From positions 1 to 30,866 of the forward strand of contig JAWQRN010000352.1 of NCBI GenBank assembly GCA_033557685.1: DNA of 30,866 bases, written 5' to 3'. The translations under genes and the position numbers were made by a program. Below the pieces are notes generated by a model. The model saw only the letters and a program-made list of their open reading frames with translations, did not search any database and was not told the DNA's origin. Source of the stretch: Sperchopsis tessellata (lineage: Eukaryota > Arthropoda > Insecta > Coleoptera > Hydrophilidae). This document shows, in pieces, positions 19,930-30,866 of the stretch (its first letter is position 1; every line of letters starts with the position of its first letter).

Positions 19930-20945
19930 ATAATATATCAAAATCTCAACAAGCATCAGTAGCTGCATTGTTTAGAAATAGCAAAATCAAAAAATCTATT
20001 TTCATATACAGAACTAAGTGTCTTAATATCCTCCAGATGTCAGCAATTCTTACTCTACCAGACGCCTTCTCCAGGTCCAAGAAGCACAGGTACGCTTCCC
20101 CATTGTGTTTCAGAACTTTTTCCGCAACCTTTTCAAATATTGCTCAAGATTTTTCCTCAATTTAGTTACCAGAATTTGCTCGTACATCTTCCCAGGCACA
20201 CTGAGAAGTGATATGCCCCTGCAATTTTCACGCTTTTTGATATTCCCTTTCTTGAATAGAGGTAGAATGATTGAGGTTTTCCAGTCATCAGGCACCTTAT
20301 TGTACATCCATGCCAATGTAAACACCACCCTCAGAAGTCTATTTTTCGCCCATCTCATAGTTTTCACCAACGCTGGGCGTATTCCATCATGACCAGCTAC
20401 CTTTCCAGAGTTTAATTTTCTTACTGCTGTGAAAAACTCCTCTTCCGTAATCACATCCACATCATCATCCAGTTCATCTGTGTGTTTTTCCTCCCCTGCA
20501 TTCTTCCAGCAATTCCGAGAAGTATTCCCTCCATCGCCCCATTATTGGTCTATTTTCAGTTAGCATACTACCATTTTTGTCTAAAATATGTTTGAAGGGC
20601 CATTGTTTTTGTTTCCCTATACTTCTCAGCGTTTTGAAAAACAACTTGATGTTTTGTAGATGCTTTGCTTTTCCATTCCTTCACCAAATTCTTTCCATTC
20701 GTTTTTTTCCCTGTCTTACTAACTGTTTCACTTTGGTTCTTTGCCTTTTATATTCCGCATATGTTTCCTCATTTCTCTGTCTCAGATAATTTATCCAAAC
20801 TTTTTTTTCTTGTTTTCTTCCTTTGCTTCCTTGTTCCACCATGATGTCCGCTTTTTACCTTCTACTGCCCTTCTTACTCCACATGCCTCCTTCACTGCCC
20901 TCAATATTACATTCTTGAAGTTGTAGCAAGCCTTCTCAAGACCTG
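19930..20945 (-). pseudogene. Non-LTR retrotransposon: linker and N-terminal RT
   Basis: Minus-strand reading from about 20940: NFKNVILRAVKEACG, KKRTSWWNKEAKEENKKKK, a stop, LRQRNEETYAEYKRQRTKVK, IKLFFKTLRSIGKQ, ILDKNGSMLTENRPIMGRWREYF. This endonuclease-RT linker is followed by the RT start: MDVITEEEFFTAVRKLNSGK (from 20460), VAGHDGIRPALVKTM, NKVPDDWKTSIILPLFKKGN, ENCRGISLLSVPGKMYEQIL, and after a shift AYLCFLDLEKASGRVRIADIW (20090-20030), whose motif-A Asp is Gly or otherwise changed. The FADD box and the rest are absent. Stops and frameshifts are present. Clade not assigned. Confidence 0.82.
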
Positions 20946-21360
20946 TGTATATTCGTTCTCCAAGATTATCTGTATATTACATAATGAGCTGTTGATAAAT
21001 GATTCCAACTTGGTAATCATTCAGTCTATATGATCTAATTTTTTCCTTTTTCTTTGATTCCGTGTTATGTTTTTTAACTGTACAGTTATCGCCCACCCTA
21101 TCACTCATATTATGAAATATATAAAATCAAAATACAGAAACTGCATAAAAAACTACACTTGAACATATACATCGGCTCGCAACAACATCTATCGATATGG
21201 ATGTAAAAGAAATTATTACCCAACAACTAGGGCCACAATGCATTGAATAATTGATAAGGTTTAAAATTTAAGTTGGTTTATTATTATTTGTATAAATAAC
21301 AATATTTTTTGAGATGTCAGGAAATTACTTTTCAATTACCTATCCTGTTCTTTTTTTTAG
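20946..21360. other. A+T-rich spacer
   Basis: Nothing recognised, apart from the splice acceptor-like TTTTTTTTAG ending at 21360. Confidence 0.5.
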
Positions 21361-21428
21361 CCCGCGAAATATTTACAAAAGAAAAATTGACCCGCGGCCT
21401 TAGAGAAGCTGCCAACACTGTCATGTAG
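21361..21428 (+). CDS. Candidate terminal exon of an unidentified gene
   Basis: A long pyrimidine tract and AG (21351-21360) are followed by an open stretch that begins with CC, completing a split codon. It then reads REIFTKEKLTRGLREAANTVM and a TAG at 21426-21428. The segment is clearly richer in G+C than its surroundings and has a charged, amphipathic, protein-like composition. I do not recognise the protein. No partner exon in matching phase could be confirmed upstream and no AATAAA lies close behind it. It may be a real last exon, part of a decayed element, or chance. Confidence 0.28.
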
Positions 21429-21549
21429 TATATATGTGAAATATAAATTTGCATATGGGCTCCTGGCAAGTAGTCACTTATACCACCCTGCAGTTACGTC
21501 ACTGATTAGCAGCTCTACTGTCAATAATATTTTTAAAATTAAATAAGAG

Positions 21550-22015
21550 TCGGAGGAGTTTAATAAATGTTTGATCATAGCAAACCAATCCATAAGGCTG
21601 TTCAATTACATGAAAATGGTAGAAAAGTCTGAAAAATCCGATTTTTGAATTATATGTTAGTATCATTGTTGGTGATAGAAAAGTCAGATCCTCTAATAAT
21701 TAAATTGATTTTGACGGCAATGGAATGAAATATGTAAGTACGACGTCGTTCATATACAGAAGAATTAAGTTGACAATCTAACGAAAAGAAGTGGGCCCAA
21801 GAAAATGCCTTAAGGAACATGCAACTCAATTTGTGAGTAGTCTAACTCAAAAGTTTCAGTGGTGTAGTTGAAGTCAACTTTTTGCTTACAGTCGGAAAGA
21901 TAAGATAGGTGTCAACTCCAAGATTTACCCCTGATTTTATAAAGATGGCATTTTTCTAATAACAATTGTGAGCAGCGACATCACAGAGGTTCTGGGAATG
22001 CAAGGAAGTTCTTAA
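21550..22015 (-). pseudogene. CR1/Jockey-type RT core relic
   Basis: The minus-strand text from about 21990 gives DVAAHN, then (shifted) LYKI.G, HLSYLSDCKQKVDFNYTTE, ELDYSQIELHVP and, after a stop, GIFLGPLLF, which corresponds to GVPQGSILGPLLF. A shifted frame then gives MNDVVLTYF and LLEDLTFLSPTM (corresponding to the ADDTTF region, with one Asp lost), and DWFAMIKHLLNSD. These are RT motifs A to C in order. Both ends are missing and frames change several times. Confidence 0.65.
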
Positions 22016-23249
22016 TAAACTTTTCTACTACTATTATTTTGTACTTACTATTTCTATAAAGACTGTAAGGTATCGAAGTAAAAAACATTTCAGATTTTTA
22101 ACTTTTACTAACATAAATAATTACAGCTAAAATATTAGAGTAGGCCTTCCAATAGCCAATTACAATTGTAGAAAAATAATTTTCCAAACATTTTATCTTA
22201 AACCTTTTTTTTAAATTGTATACATATATAAACTACTTAAATGAATTAATCATGGATGGATTAGGAACTACTGACTAAAAATGTGAAATAATCACAAAAA
22301 AATGTTGAATCGATTGAATTACCGGTAATAAATTACAAAACGAAATGAATAATAATAATAAATTATAAAAATATCTACACCACTTATAATAAAAATAAAT
22401 ATGACATTAACAATTCCTAAATACACATGTACACATGTATATTATATACAAACACATATAGATATAGTGTAAAAACAATTTTGAGAAATATGAACTTAAT
22501 GAATGTAATCTAATGGCAATAAAGATATCCGGCTGGATTTGTGAAACAAAATAAATATTCTTTTGCTAAGAGGCACTATAAATGTTAAATTTGTGTATTC
22601 TGTATATGACATTCGAATAATAAACATAAAATTTTTGATTAAATTGTTATTTAACATTCCTCATTTGTTTAACTTCGTAATGGGTTAATAACTCATAAAT
22701 TAAATGCCTCAAAAATACCACATACTATTCTAATAAGTATACTAATCATACTTCTACTGGTATAAATAATAAATTACAAATAAAATAAAATTTGCGTACA
22801 TATTAATGATCATAAATGGAATTGATATTTTCAAAGAAATCAAGAGCACAATAAATATATAACTTAGATGATATTATGTTTAAACTATTAATTTACTTAG
22901 CACCTAATATTACACAAATAAAAATAAATATTTCAGTTCCAGAAATGACAGACTGAGCTATACAAAAAGTAAAGAGCAAAAGTGATAACCATTAAGCTAT
23001 AGACAAATGAGATCTAATAGCAACGCATACAATATAGAAAACACTTGCCATAAAAACAACATATTCCCCAAAAATTACCCTACTTACAGATGAAAACTAT
23101 TCTAATTATCAAAATGAATTAAGTGAATGAAATCTATAAAAGCATTTTCGATAAATTTTAATGAAGCAATACTTTCCTCCAAAATGAACATTTACAATTT
23201 TGCTTATTATTATGTCTCCTATGACAATGTGTTACTTGATAAAGTTAGA
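22016..23249. other. Very A+T-rich stretch, nothing recognised
   Basis: Low-complexity A+T-rich DNA with short ATA and AAT runs. No supported gene or element. Confidence 0.55.
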
Positions 23250-23390
23250 AATCGCTCTTGTATAAGGTGGGGCTCAGACCCGAAGATAACTAATCCTTTT
23301 TTTTTGGAGGTGGGACTAAGATCCGAAGATAATAATAGTCTATATTTTTCGCTAAGATGAGACTCAGACATTAATTAATCTATATTTTAC
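23250..23390. repeat. Degenerate tandem repeat, about 40-50 bp units
   Basis: Three consecutive units share the pattern GGTGGGRCTMAGAYCCGAAGATAAT followed by a T-rich tail: GGTGGGGCTCAGACCCGAAG (from 23268), GGTGGGACTAAGATCCGAAG (from 23309) and AGATGAGACTCAGACATTAA (from 23355). The third copy is the most decayed. Confidence 0.75.
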
Positions 23391-23954
23391 TATCACTTGC
23401 TCTCATACAGATTAAGGTTTCCCTTTGCTCAAACTGAAATCCAGTGCTACTTTAATAGATTGGAGAATATCCAATTGTAGATCTTGATTGAGATTCATGA
23501 AATATACACCTTCAAATATTTTGTAAGCCATTAGAACCAGTCACATTTCATAGGTTCCCTTTCTTGATGATAGAGGCTAATTAAATTTTTAGGGTCATTT
23601 TCCTTCTGTGGTTCAAATTTGACATTAAGACTCAATTATTTAACATTAAACCAATTCTGGATGTTGCACTCTCAAATGCTAATGTGAATTTTTCAACCCC
23701 ACGATGGGTTGGTTGGTAGGATGTGATGTTTTTTATCATGTCTAAAAAATGAGAATTCATATCCGTTCCCAAAAGAAATTTTTATTTGTATGGCAAACAT
23801 TTACACAATAATGAGGTAACCACTAGTACTATTTTGGAAAAAATATTGGAGTATTCAAAAAAATAGGAAAAACATGTACTCTTTAGGTTAAAACGATCAA
23901 ATTAAGTTTATGATAGAAAATTGCTTTGGATAGATGGATTTTTTAATCAATTAA
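23391..23954. other. A+T-rich spacer
   Basis: Nothing recognised. Confidence 0.5.
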
Positions 23955-24404
23955 TAGCTGTAGAGCTTAGGGCATTGCTAACAACTATGTGGTTTAAATC
24001 AATTATAATCATTTTTAACGAATTAACTTCAAGCCCCTGAGATCAGGATATACATGGTAATGAAATAGCTAGTAGATTGGCAGATGCTCCGTTTAGTCCT
24101 AAGAAACACATTATATGAGTTTTTTTCTATCCTTCACAAGAAAACACAGTTTTGGACTGTTTCTATTACCATAAAGGGACAATAATAAAGTTCAATTTCA
24201 GTCAGGGAAATAACTTGGTTAAATTTAATATTAAAATAGCTTTACATACAGATACACGAGTCTCCCATTTGTGATTGCGATGTTATCGATAATGCAACGA
24301 ACACATTTTTCCAATATGAAAACAAAGTTCACATTGATAACCTCAAAACATATAAAGCTCAAAATTTTCATCCATATCGTATGGAAACTCTCAGGCATGG
24401 ATAA
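23955..24404 (+). pseudogene. Non-LTR retrotransposon C-terminal relic: RNase H and Cys-rich end
   Basis: AVELRALLTTMWF (about 23957) resembles the Glu-containing helix of retroelement RNase H. DIHGNEIASRLADAPF (24046-24093) resembles the last RNase H motif, usually HxGxxGNExADxLA. After a shift, IHESPICDCDVIDNATNTFFQYENK (about 24253-24327) fits the Cys-rich segment seen after RNase H in some non-LTR elements (RxDSPxCxCG..DT..H.FF.C). The reading ends at HG and TAA (24402-24404). The spacing suggests internal deletions. The clade could be R1, I or Loa-like. Confidence 0.6.
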
Positions 24405-26989
24405 TATTGTAAATTAACTAGTTTATAGAATTATGTAGCTAGTTTGACAATAGCAAAATTAACATTAATCACCTTTCACTACTTTATCCTTTCCTCGCTT
24501 ATACATTTTTGATTTATCTCAACGGAGTTGAGGGTAGAAGATAAGAAATGAAAAATATGCAATTAAGCGAGTTCCTCACGGATAAGCTTGATTCAGTAAT
24601 TCCTACTTATTTTTGAAAACATGGCTTATAAAAAAAATTATTTGAAGCTTTCAATTTAATGAATTACTCCCCAAAACAATGGAACCTTTAAATTATTTTA
24701 GTTCTTATTTATCTAAATCTAGAAATACAAGGTTTCAAGTGTACAGAGTAAACTTTGTTTTAATTGAATATATTGGGTATGAATCTTATATATAAGGAAT
24801 ATTTTAGCAGTGTAGTAAATATCGAAGGCAATTGAGTTGATTCTATATTTTTTCGATGTAAGTGTTTTACTTGCTGAAAGTTGGTGACAGTGTCTTCAAA
24901 CTTATTTTGTCTATTTCTATCATTTATAAATAAGTTTATTCACAGCTGCGACCTGTAATTCTCAAGTCATTATCAAGTAAAAAATAACACATCCAAGTGA
25001 TAAAATTAATGTATTACGGATGCTTTACATTTGGAAACCTCACAAATAATTTAATATCATATTTAAAATCAGTGGAAAGAGATCGTCGAAATATAAAATA
25101 ACTCTAACCTTCTACATTATATTTAATTACTATTTATTCTAAAAGTGAAGGTAAATGACTTAAATTGACGGTACTTTAGCAATGTGAAATATGCTAACTG
25201 TAAAAAACTTATTCCCATAGAAGCTCGTGAAAATATTTCTGTATAAGTGAAATTTCGACTTTTAAGATAAGAAATGTTGACAAAATTGGATGATGAACCG
25301 TATTTACCAATAAAACATGATAAAACACAGCATGATGCAAATGTTCAAATTGCAAGAAGCAAACAAGATATATTTGCAAAAGTATAGCTGTGTCCTGAAT
25401 GTTTAGAGTCATATCACAAATAATGCATGTATTACATTTTACTTGTAAGTCAATTTTTGTTTTTGTGAAATTTTTTTACTACTTGATTTTTTTCCTAATA
25501 TGTGGACATTTTATTTTTTCTAAATATTTTTTTCATCAACCTAAATTAAAATGTTACGTTCTGTAACTTCATTCATTGAAATTATTGCACTCCTTTAAAG
25601 TATAATGGAAGGTGTAAACCGTATGAAACCTATAAATAGTGGAGAAAGAGTACCTATGCAAGAAATCCCTGCAAACATTATTGGACAAATATGAAATCCT
25701 GTTAAATAAAATAAATTTCTGGTCAAGAAATGTCGAATACTGCTACACTGTCTATCTGCTTTTTGACAGCATATTCAATATTTTCATTTGTTTTTAAACA
25801 GGTTAAAACCTGTGCTAAAAGATATGGTTGTAAAAACGTTTATTTTACAATTTTATTAGAGTCAGTATAAGTAAATGTATTATATATATTCTGAAGTCAA
25901 AATAAATATTTTAGATTTTAGGTAATGATCATTCACCTTAGAATATAGTAAAAATGGGTTAATTTTCATTTTGATCTCTATTAGCTATTATTTTAAAAAC
26001 ATAGCTTCATACAATTCCAGATGAAAAATCTTAAAATAAAATGCATAGTAGAATTTTTCCAAGACTGTGGAATTTTGGAGAACATTCAACTACAGGAACA
26101 TTCAGTTATATTACATGAGAAAATACTCAATTATCTTGAACTTACCATAAGTTCTGGATAATTTCGATGTACAAGAAAGTAAGATGACAATAGAAGTAAT
26201 TATTTTTCCAGTAAAATTATGATTGATTGGAGTATTATTTATTGGAGTTAGGAATAAAATAACAGCTCAAAAATGCTTTTTGAAATTTTGTGAACAGTTT
26301 GTACCTGGGAATATAGGTTTAGTTTATCAATTATGGTATGTACAATTTCTTCACATTTGGGCCAATAAGAAACAAAGATAAAAGAATTACCACAAATTGG
26401 TTCTTACAATACCAAAATTTAATATTGCTATGATTCTATTAGTGTTTGATGCTGAAGATTTTCTTACTGGCATGTGTTTTTTTCAGGTAGTCTGAACAGA
26501 AACTGTAGAACATGATACAAAATATGAATGAGTATTCAAAGTACATATGATGTTCCTCCTCGAAGATTTAATCTGTATGATAGAATCATACACATTAACA
26601 GTTAATTTTAACAAATGGCAAACAGACAAAAAAGTAGCAGGTTTACTGAATAATCTGCCACCCATATGAGGTACTACATCTGGAAATGCATTCACTGTGC
26701 CAATTTGAACTGAAATGGTGGTATAATTTTATAATAATAAAGACGCATCAGGACAATGCAACAACACCTTTTCTGAGATATAAAATGTAGTTTTGTACTT
26801 TCAACTTGTTTCTTTAAATCTACGTTAAAATTTGCATAATAATTTTTCCTTCCATCCCTTTTTGAAGTTTACCCATGTAAATATAAAAAGGCAAGTGTAT
26901 CAGTTTACTCATTCTTTGAGTGTTTCTACAGCAATTTTATATATCTATTTTTATTTTCAAAGTTTGATGTAGAATTTGTACTGTGTGTA
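24405..26989. other. Gene-free A+T-rich stretch
   Basis: More than 2.5 kb in which I see no coding motif, RNA gene or clear repeat. The open stretches of 60-70 codons (for example near 25209-25412 and 26483-26695 on the minus strand) look like chance. Confidence 0.5.
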
Positions 26990-27505
26990 GGTGCACTGGT
27001 ATGTCTCTGAATTTTTTTTTTCCAGATAATGGTAGTTACAGCAACAGTATTGCTGAGAATAAAGTTTACTCCTTTCTGCAAAACATCTTTGTATGTACAT
27101 ATGGCGTTCCTTCATTTATTCAACTTGGCTTTTGTGCAATGGGCTATCTGTGGATTTTTATGACTATGGAAGAATTACTTTTCGCAGGCTTTTGAGAATA
27201 TTGTTGATGTCAGTATGAGTACTTGGATGCGTGTAAAGTAAAAACTGTGTTTGTGGCGCAGGGAAAGCGTGAATGTAGTTACATGTTAGGTATAAGTGGT
27301 AGAACAAATCTACCTAACTCTGGTTGGTAGATTTGAATTTAAACCTAGTTGACTAGGCACTTTATTTCTTTATATACATTCTTTTTTTAGTACTATTAAA
27401 AGTGTGTAACATAATCTATATTTTATCTTGATAATTATTGTGAATTGTATTTATTTATGTTTTTTGTTGCCTTGTCAATAAAATATATTATTATTATTAA
27501 ATTAT
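26990..27505 (+). mobile_element. Possible non-LTR element 3' end
   Basis: The right end, TTGCCTTGTCAATAAAATATAT followed by a TTA repeat (about 27467-27500), resembles the CTTGACAATAAATATATAT end plus simple repeat of the minus-strand element at 6440. The upstream region has an open stretch to the TGA near 27195 that I cannot assign. It is preceded by a pyrimidine tract and CAG, so an exon is a weaker alternative. A perfect 10-bp inverted repeat (CAAATCTACC at 27305-27314 and its complement at 27326-27335) could form a hairpin. Confidence 0.4.
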
Positions 27506-27940
27506 ATTATTTCTTTTTAACTTTGCATAACTTGATATTAGCCAACAAGAAACAATTCTTAGGTCCATTTTTGTTATATTGATGGTATTTATTTTGTTTT
27601 CTTTTTAAAGGGGATGAAAATACATTATGGCACAGACTATAGGTATTTTGCCTGGGAGGGTACCGATCTAGGTAATGACTGAGCAAGAAGTTGCGTAATC
27701 AATACATGGGCAACCAACACAAAATCTAACCTGCCACTAAGAAACTTTTATAATTGCTGCTTCTTGGCTATTGATTTATTTCAATTATAAAAGCTAGTAA
27801 TCAACACTAGATACAAAAGCAAAGTTAAATGATTGTAATGAACATAATTTAAGAATAACATGAAAACAAAAAATAGCTCTTCATTTAAATATCTCGTTCT
27901 AGTTAATGGATTTGAGTTTATATTGAAATATGAATATGTT
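27506..27940. other. A+T-rich spacer
   Basis: Nothing recognised. Confidence 0.5.
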
Positions 27941-28076
27941 CAGGGCCGGCTGGATGTTTTGACAGGCCTCGGGGAAAAGTAATTAGTGGGGCCCCTATTA
28001 CCAAATTTTCTTAGAAATTTGAAAATGCAGGGCCCTCTTGAGTGCGGGGCCTCGGTATGAGATCCGGAAAACCAAC
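27941..28076 (+). mobile_element. hAT-like element terminus or derived repeat
   Basis: CAGGGCCGGCTGGATGTTTT at 27941-27960 begins like the CAGGGCCGG termini of hAT-family repeats. A G+C-rich stretch follows with GGGGCCCCTATTACC and GGGGCCTCGG, also usual in such ends. The island contrasts sharply with the surrounding DNA. No matching right terminus or 8-bp duplication was found, so it may be a solo end. Confidence 0.4.
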
Positions 28077-28329
28077 ATACATATGTTCCTTCATATACAT
28101 AATTTTTTTTAGACCTCTCTTTCACATATGAAACAATTATCCATGAAATTTAAATGGAAGAATTAGAACATTATAATGACAAAAGCCTACTCTTACAATC
28201 ATAGCTCCTAGAAATTCATCAAAAAGTTTGCCTGTGATGATGTATGCTATTAGAAACTGTATATTACTCTTACATTCAGACACTATCAAACTAATTCAGA
28301 AGTAAATAACATTGAACAGAGAGTCAGAC
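28077..28329. other. A+T-rich spacer
   Basis: Nothing recognised. Confidence 0.5.
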
Positions 28330-28800
28330 GAATACAAAGAATTGAACAAGAGTCAAAAAAGAAGTCCGAAAAAACATATGAACTCACAACACGTAGCTAA
28401 TACAAAACGCCATAGAAGCAAATGTGAACATGAGAGTACTCAAGTCAAAAATGTCTAGATGTAGGCAAGATGAGAAATAAGCAAGGGATAATAATAACAG
28501 AAAAAGGAGAAATTGTAGAGGTAGCGCAGAACTTCTATCAAAAACTATATAAATCATCAACTTCGAGATCAGAAAACCAGAGAGAATCTTGAAAATAGAA
28601 GAATTACCTGCAATAAATTCAGCAGAAATCAGGATGGCACTAAATCAAATGAAGAGAAACAAAGCTCCAGAAGAAGATCGAGTTACGTGTGATATGCTAA
28701 AAGCAGGAGGAAGGCGTTTGGAAGACGGTCAAAACACTCCTAAACAAATGCTTCGAAGCGGGAAAAATTCCAAATACATGGCAAAATGCTGAAGTGGTTC
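28330..28800 (+). pseudogene. RTE-type RT N-terminal relic
   Basis: The forward reading gives NKQGIIITEKGEIVEVAQNF followed by YQKLYKSST, then (shifted) AEIRMALNQMKRNKAPEEDR, VTCDMLKAGGRRL, and shifted pieces that fit a CLEAGKIPNTWQNAEVVL consensus. This is the linker and the start of an RT domain, where KAPGEDG is the usual form of KAPEEDR. The reading stops at about 28800, directly before the endonuclease of a different element. It is 5'- and 3'-truncated with stops. Confidence 0.72.
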
Positions 28801-28809
28801 TACTTCTAC

Positions 28810-30866
28810 TGGGACAGCCAGGGAAGCTATATATTGTAGAACAAGAACTATTACGCTGCAAGATAGACATTGTAGCTTTCTCTGAGACTCACTGGCAGGG
28901 CAGCAGACACTTTCAATCCACTGACTATACCGTATACTATTCTGGTCATGAAAATAACAATACACATGCGAGTTGGTTTTATGATATCAAACAAAATCAA
29001 TAACTCGGTTATGGGATATGAAACATTTAATGACCGCTTAATATCTATTAAAATATATGCTCGACCGTATAATATAAATATAATCTAAATATACGCACCA
29101 TTCAGATGCTGAAGACAAAATAATTGAAGATTTCTACATGAATCTAGAAACAATTCTGGTTAAAATACCTAACAAAGAAATTTTTCTTGTAATTGGTGAT
29201 TATAATGCCAATATAGGAAATACAACAAATGATGACCATATAAGATCTATGGTTGGAAAGTTTGGTCTTGGAACACGAAATGAAAGAGGGCAACGTCTTA
29301 TTCAATTTTGCGCAAACAACAACTTCCCAATTGCAAATTCAATGTTTAATCAGCACAAATGTAGACTTTTTATGTGGCTGTCTCCTGACAGAAGGCACAA
29401 AAATCAAATTGATTATTTTCTCATCAAACAACGCAGGAGATCGTCCATTAAAAATGTGAAGACCCTTCCATCTGCGGATTGCGGAAGCGACCACCAACTA
29501 CTAATGTTGGAACTATCAATTACATTGAAATCTTGCAGAAAAAAACGATAGAGCGACTTCCGAAAACTCCACTGGACCAAACTGCTTTCTACGACAATAT
29601 CCTCTGGAAAATTAGGTTTTCAACAGAGGAATTCTCTTCCTCCACTTCTAATCATATATGGCGGAGGCTTAAGGAATCAATCACTAATGTCCTCCAAGAA
29701 ATACCACTACATAAAATCTCTGCGAAACATCTATGGATGTCAACAGAAACACTGAACCGTATTTCAAGCAGAAGACTAATCAGGGCTGCTGGCTTTATAG
29801 ATCGAGACGATTATGAACACTATAGAAAACTGAGTAGAGAAATTCAAACCTTGGCTAGAAGAGATAAAAACAACTATTACAAAAAAATGTGTGTCAAAAT
29901 ACAAGCTTTTTCTGACAGCGGCAATTCCAAAGACCTCTTTTCTAGGATTCGATATATTACTCAGAAATTTAAATCGAAGAACTGGGTAGTCAAAGATCAC
30001 GATGATAATCTCGTAACTGAACTCCAACAGATATCAGAGGTCTGGAGGAAATATTGTGAAAGCTTGTATAGTGAAGATGTCAATGATGCAGTGCAAATAT
30101 TAAACTGCTCATACGAAGAAGAACCGGACATACTCATAGTTGAAGTATGAACAGCTATCAAAATGCTTAAAAATGGGATGGTTACAGCCACTGATGCTAT
30201 TTCTGTAGAAAATCTTAAGTCACTAGATGAAAGAGGCCAAACTATTCTTCATCAACTATGCCAGAGAATCTGGAAAACTGCTGCTTGGCCTGATGACTAG
30301 GCGACTTCCATAATTGTACCTCTTCACAAGAAAGGCTCCTCGACTACTTGTAATAATTATAGGCTGCTAGCTACGATATCTCACGCCAGCAAAATTCTGC
30401 TCTACATCTTACAGGTAAGACTGGCAAATCGCTCCAGAGCAGGCTGGGCTTGTTAAAGACCGAGGAACCCGTGAACAAATTCTAAATACCAGACAGCTTA
30501 TCGAAAAAGCTCGATAATACTACACACCGACATATCTATGCTTTGTGGACACTATGAAAAAGCTTTTAACAATGTCCAATGGTCAAAGCTGTGGTAGATA
30601 CTGAAAGAGATGGGAGTTCCACCACACTTGATAAAAATTCTTAAAAGCTTATACAACAGCACAGCTGTGGTCAAAACTGATACGGTCATATCCAAAAGCT
30701 GTCAAATCAAGAAAGGAGTCCGATAAGGGTGTGTACTCTCCCCAATGCTATATAACATCTATAGCAAACATGTCATGAGGTTAGTACTAGAAAACTGGAG
30801 CAGTGGGATAACAATTGGTGGGAGGAGGATGTCAAATCTTCGATTTGCAGATGATACCTTACTCAT
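28810..30866 (+). pseudogene. RTE-type non-LTR retrotransposon: endonuclease plus RT, cut by the window edge
   Basis: The protein nicks target DNA and reverse-transcribes its RNA there. The AP-type endonuclease begins near 28835 with ELLRCKIDIVAFSETHWQGS (Glu of SETHW near 28885), then VMGYETFNDRLISIKIYARP, FLVIGDYNANIGNTT (GDYNA at 29195-29209) and ADCGSDHQLLMLEL (SDH at 29486-29494). The linker (RRDKNNYYKKMC, SRIRYITQKFKSKNWVV) leads to RT: TAIKMLKNG, TSIIVPLHKKGSST, NNYRLLATISHASKILLYIL, HYEKAFNNVQWSKLW (motif A), GCVLSPMLYNIYSKHVMR and SNLRFADD (FADD at 30844-30855). The first Met is not visible. Stops at 30148-30150 and 30298-30300 and several later shifts make this copy inactive. Similar proteins are often mislabelled craniofacial development protein 2-like in insect genomes. 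Confidence 0.9.

Noticed and set aside
22016..23249. Possible replication origin or scaffold attachment region because of the very high A+T content
   Set aside because: High A+T alone is the background state of this genome; no further signal is present.
1..30866. A novel multi-gene defence or biosynthetic system
   Set aside because: Every recognisable coding stretch except pyridoxal kinase and one small exon-like segment is a known transposon class in decay.

Overview
The window reads as nuclear DNA of an arthropod, most likely an insect. It is strongly A+T-rich and intron-rich, has GT-AG splice sites and AATAAA signals, and is crowded with decayed copies of element classes typical of insect genomes: mariner, Penelope-like, CR1/Jockey-type and RTE-type non-LTR retrotransposons, and tRNA-derived SINEs. 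I see no operons, ribosome binding sites, CRISPR array, rRNA or intact tRNA. The species cannot be fixed from the sequence.

The one host gene I can identify is pyridoxal kinase (vitamin B6 salvage). Its penultimate coding exon (3165-3353) and terminal exon (9567-9670) lie on the + strand. They are joined in matching phase across a 6.2 kb intron, and a poly(A) signal follows at 9881. Earlier exons must lie left of the window, so 1-3164 is probably also intron. The two introns hold an internally deleted mariner (398-1265), a fold-back repeat (about 2190-2470), a deleted CR1/Jockey-type element (3540-4987), a Penelope GIY-YIG relic (5050-5520), a minus-strand non-LTR element split by a second non-LTR insertion (5630-8438, insert 6440-7535), and a SINE (9152-9245).

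From 9.9 to 17.7 kb there is no convincing host gene. This part has two SINE copies sharing a 3' tail (about 11935-12112 and 12592-12866), two CR1/Jockey-type relics facing each other tail to tail (13020-13898 on +, 13925-15600 on -), a 25-bp tandem repeat (15889-15953) and a near-palindromic MITE-like element (16562-16779).

From 17.7 to 22 kb the main object is a Penelope-like element on the minus strand. It has reverse transcriptase, connector and GIY-YIG parts and is enclosed by inverted flanking arms of about 160-190 bp; its three catalytic RT aspartates all read as asparagine. Two more minus-strand non-LTR relics follow (19930-20945 and 21550-22015), with one unidentified candidate terminal exon between them (21361-21428).

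From 22 to 30.9 kb the DNA is very A+T-rich, with a decayed tandem repeat (about 23250-23390), a RNase H/CCHC-type relic of a non-LTR element (23955-24404), a possible non-LTR 3' end (26990-27505), a hAT-like terminus (27941-28076), an RT-only relic (28330-28800) and, running off the right edge, the most complete element: an RTE-type endonuclease-reverse transcriptase gene (28810-30866) with all three endonuclease motifs and the FADD box but several stops.

Overall this is a transposon graveyard around the 3' end of a housekeeping gene. I found no evidence for a new multi-gene system. The most unusual objects are the inverted-arm Penelope copy, the frame-precise nested insertion and the palindromic MITE.
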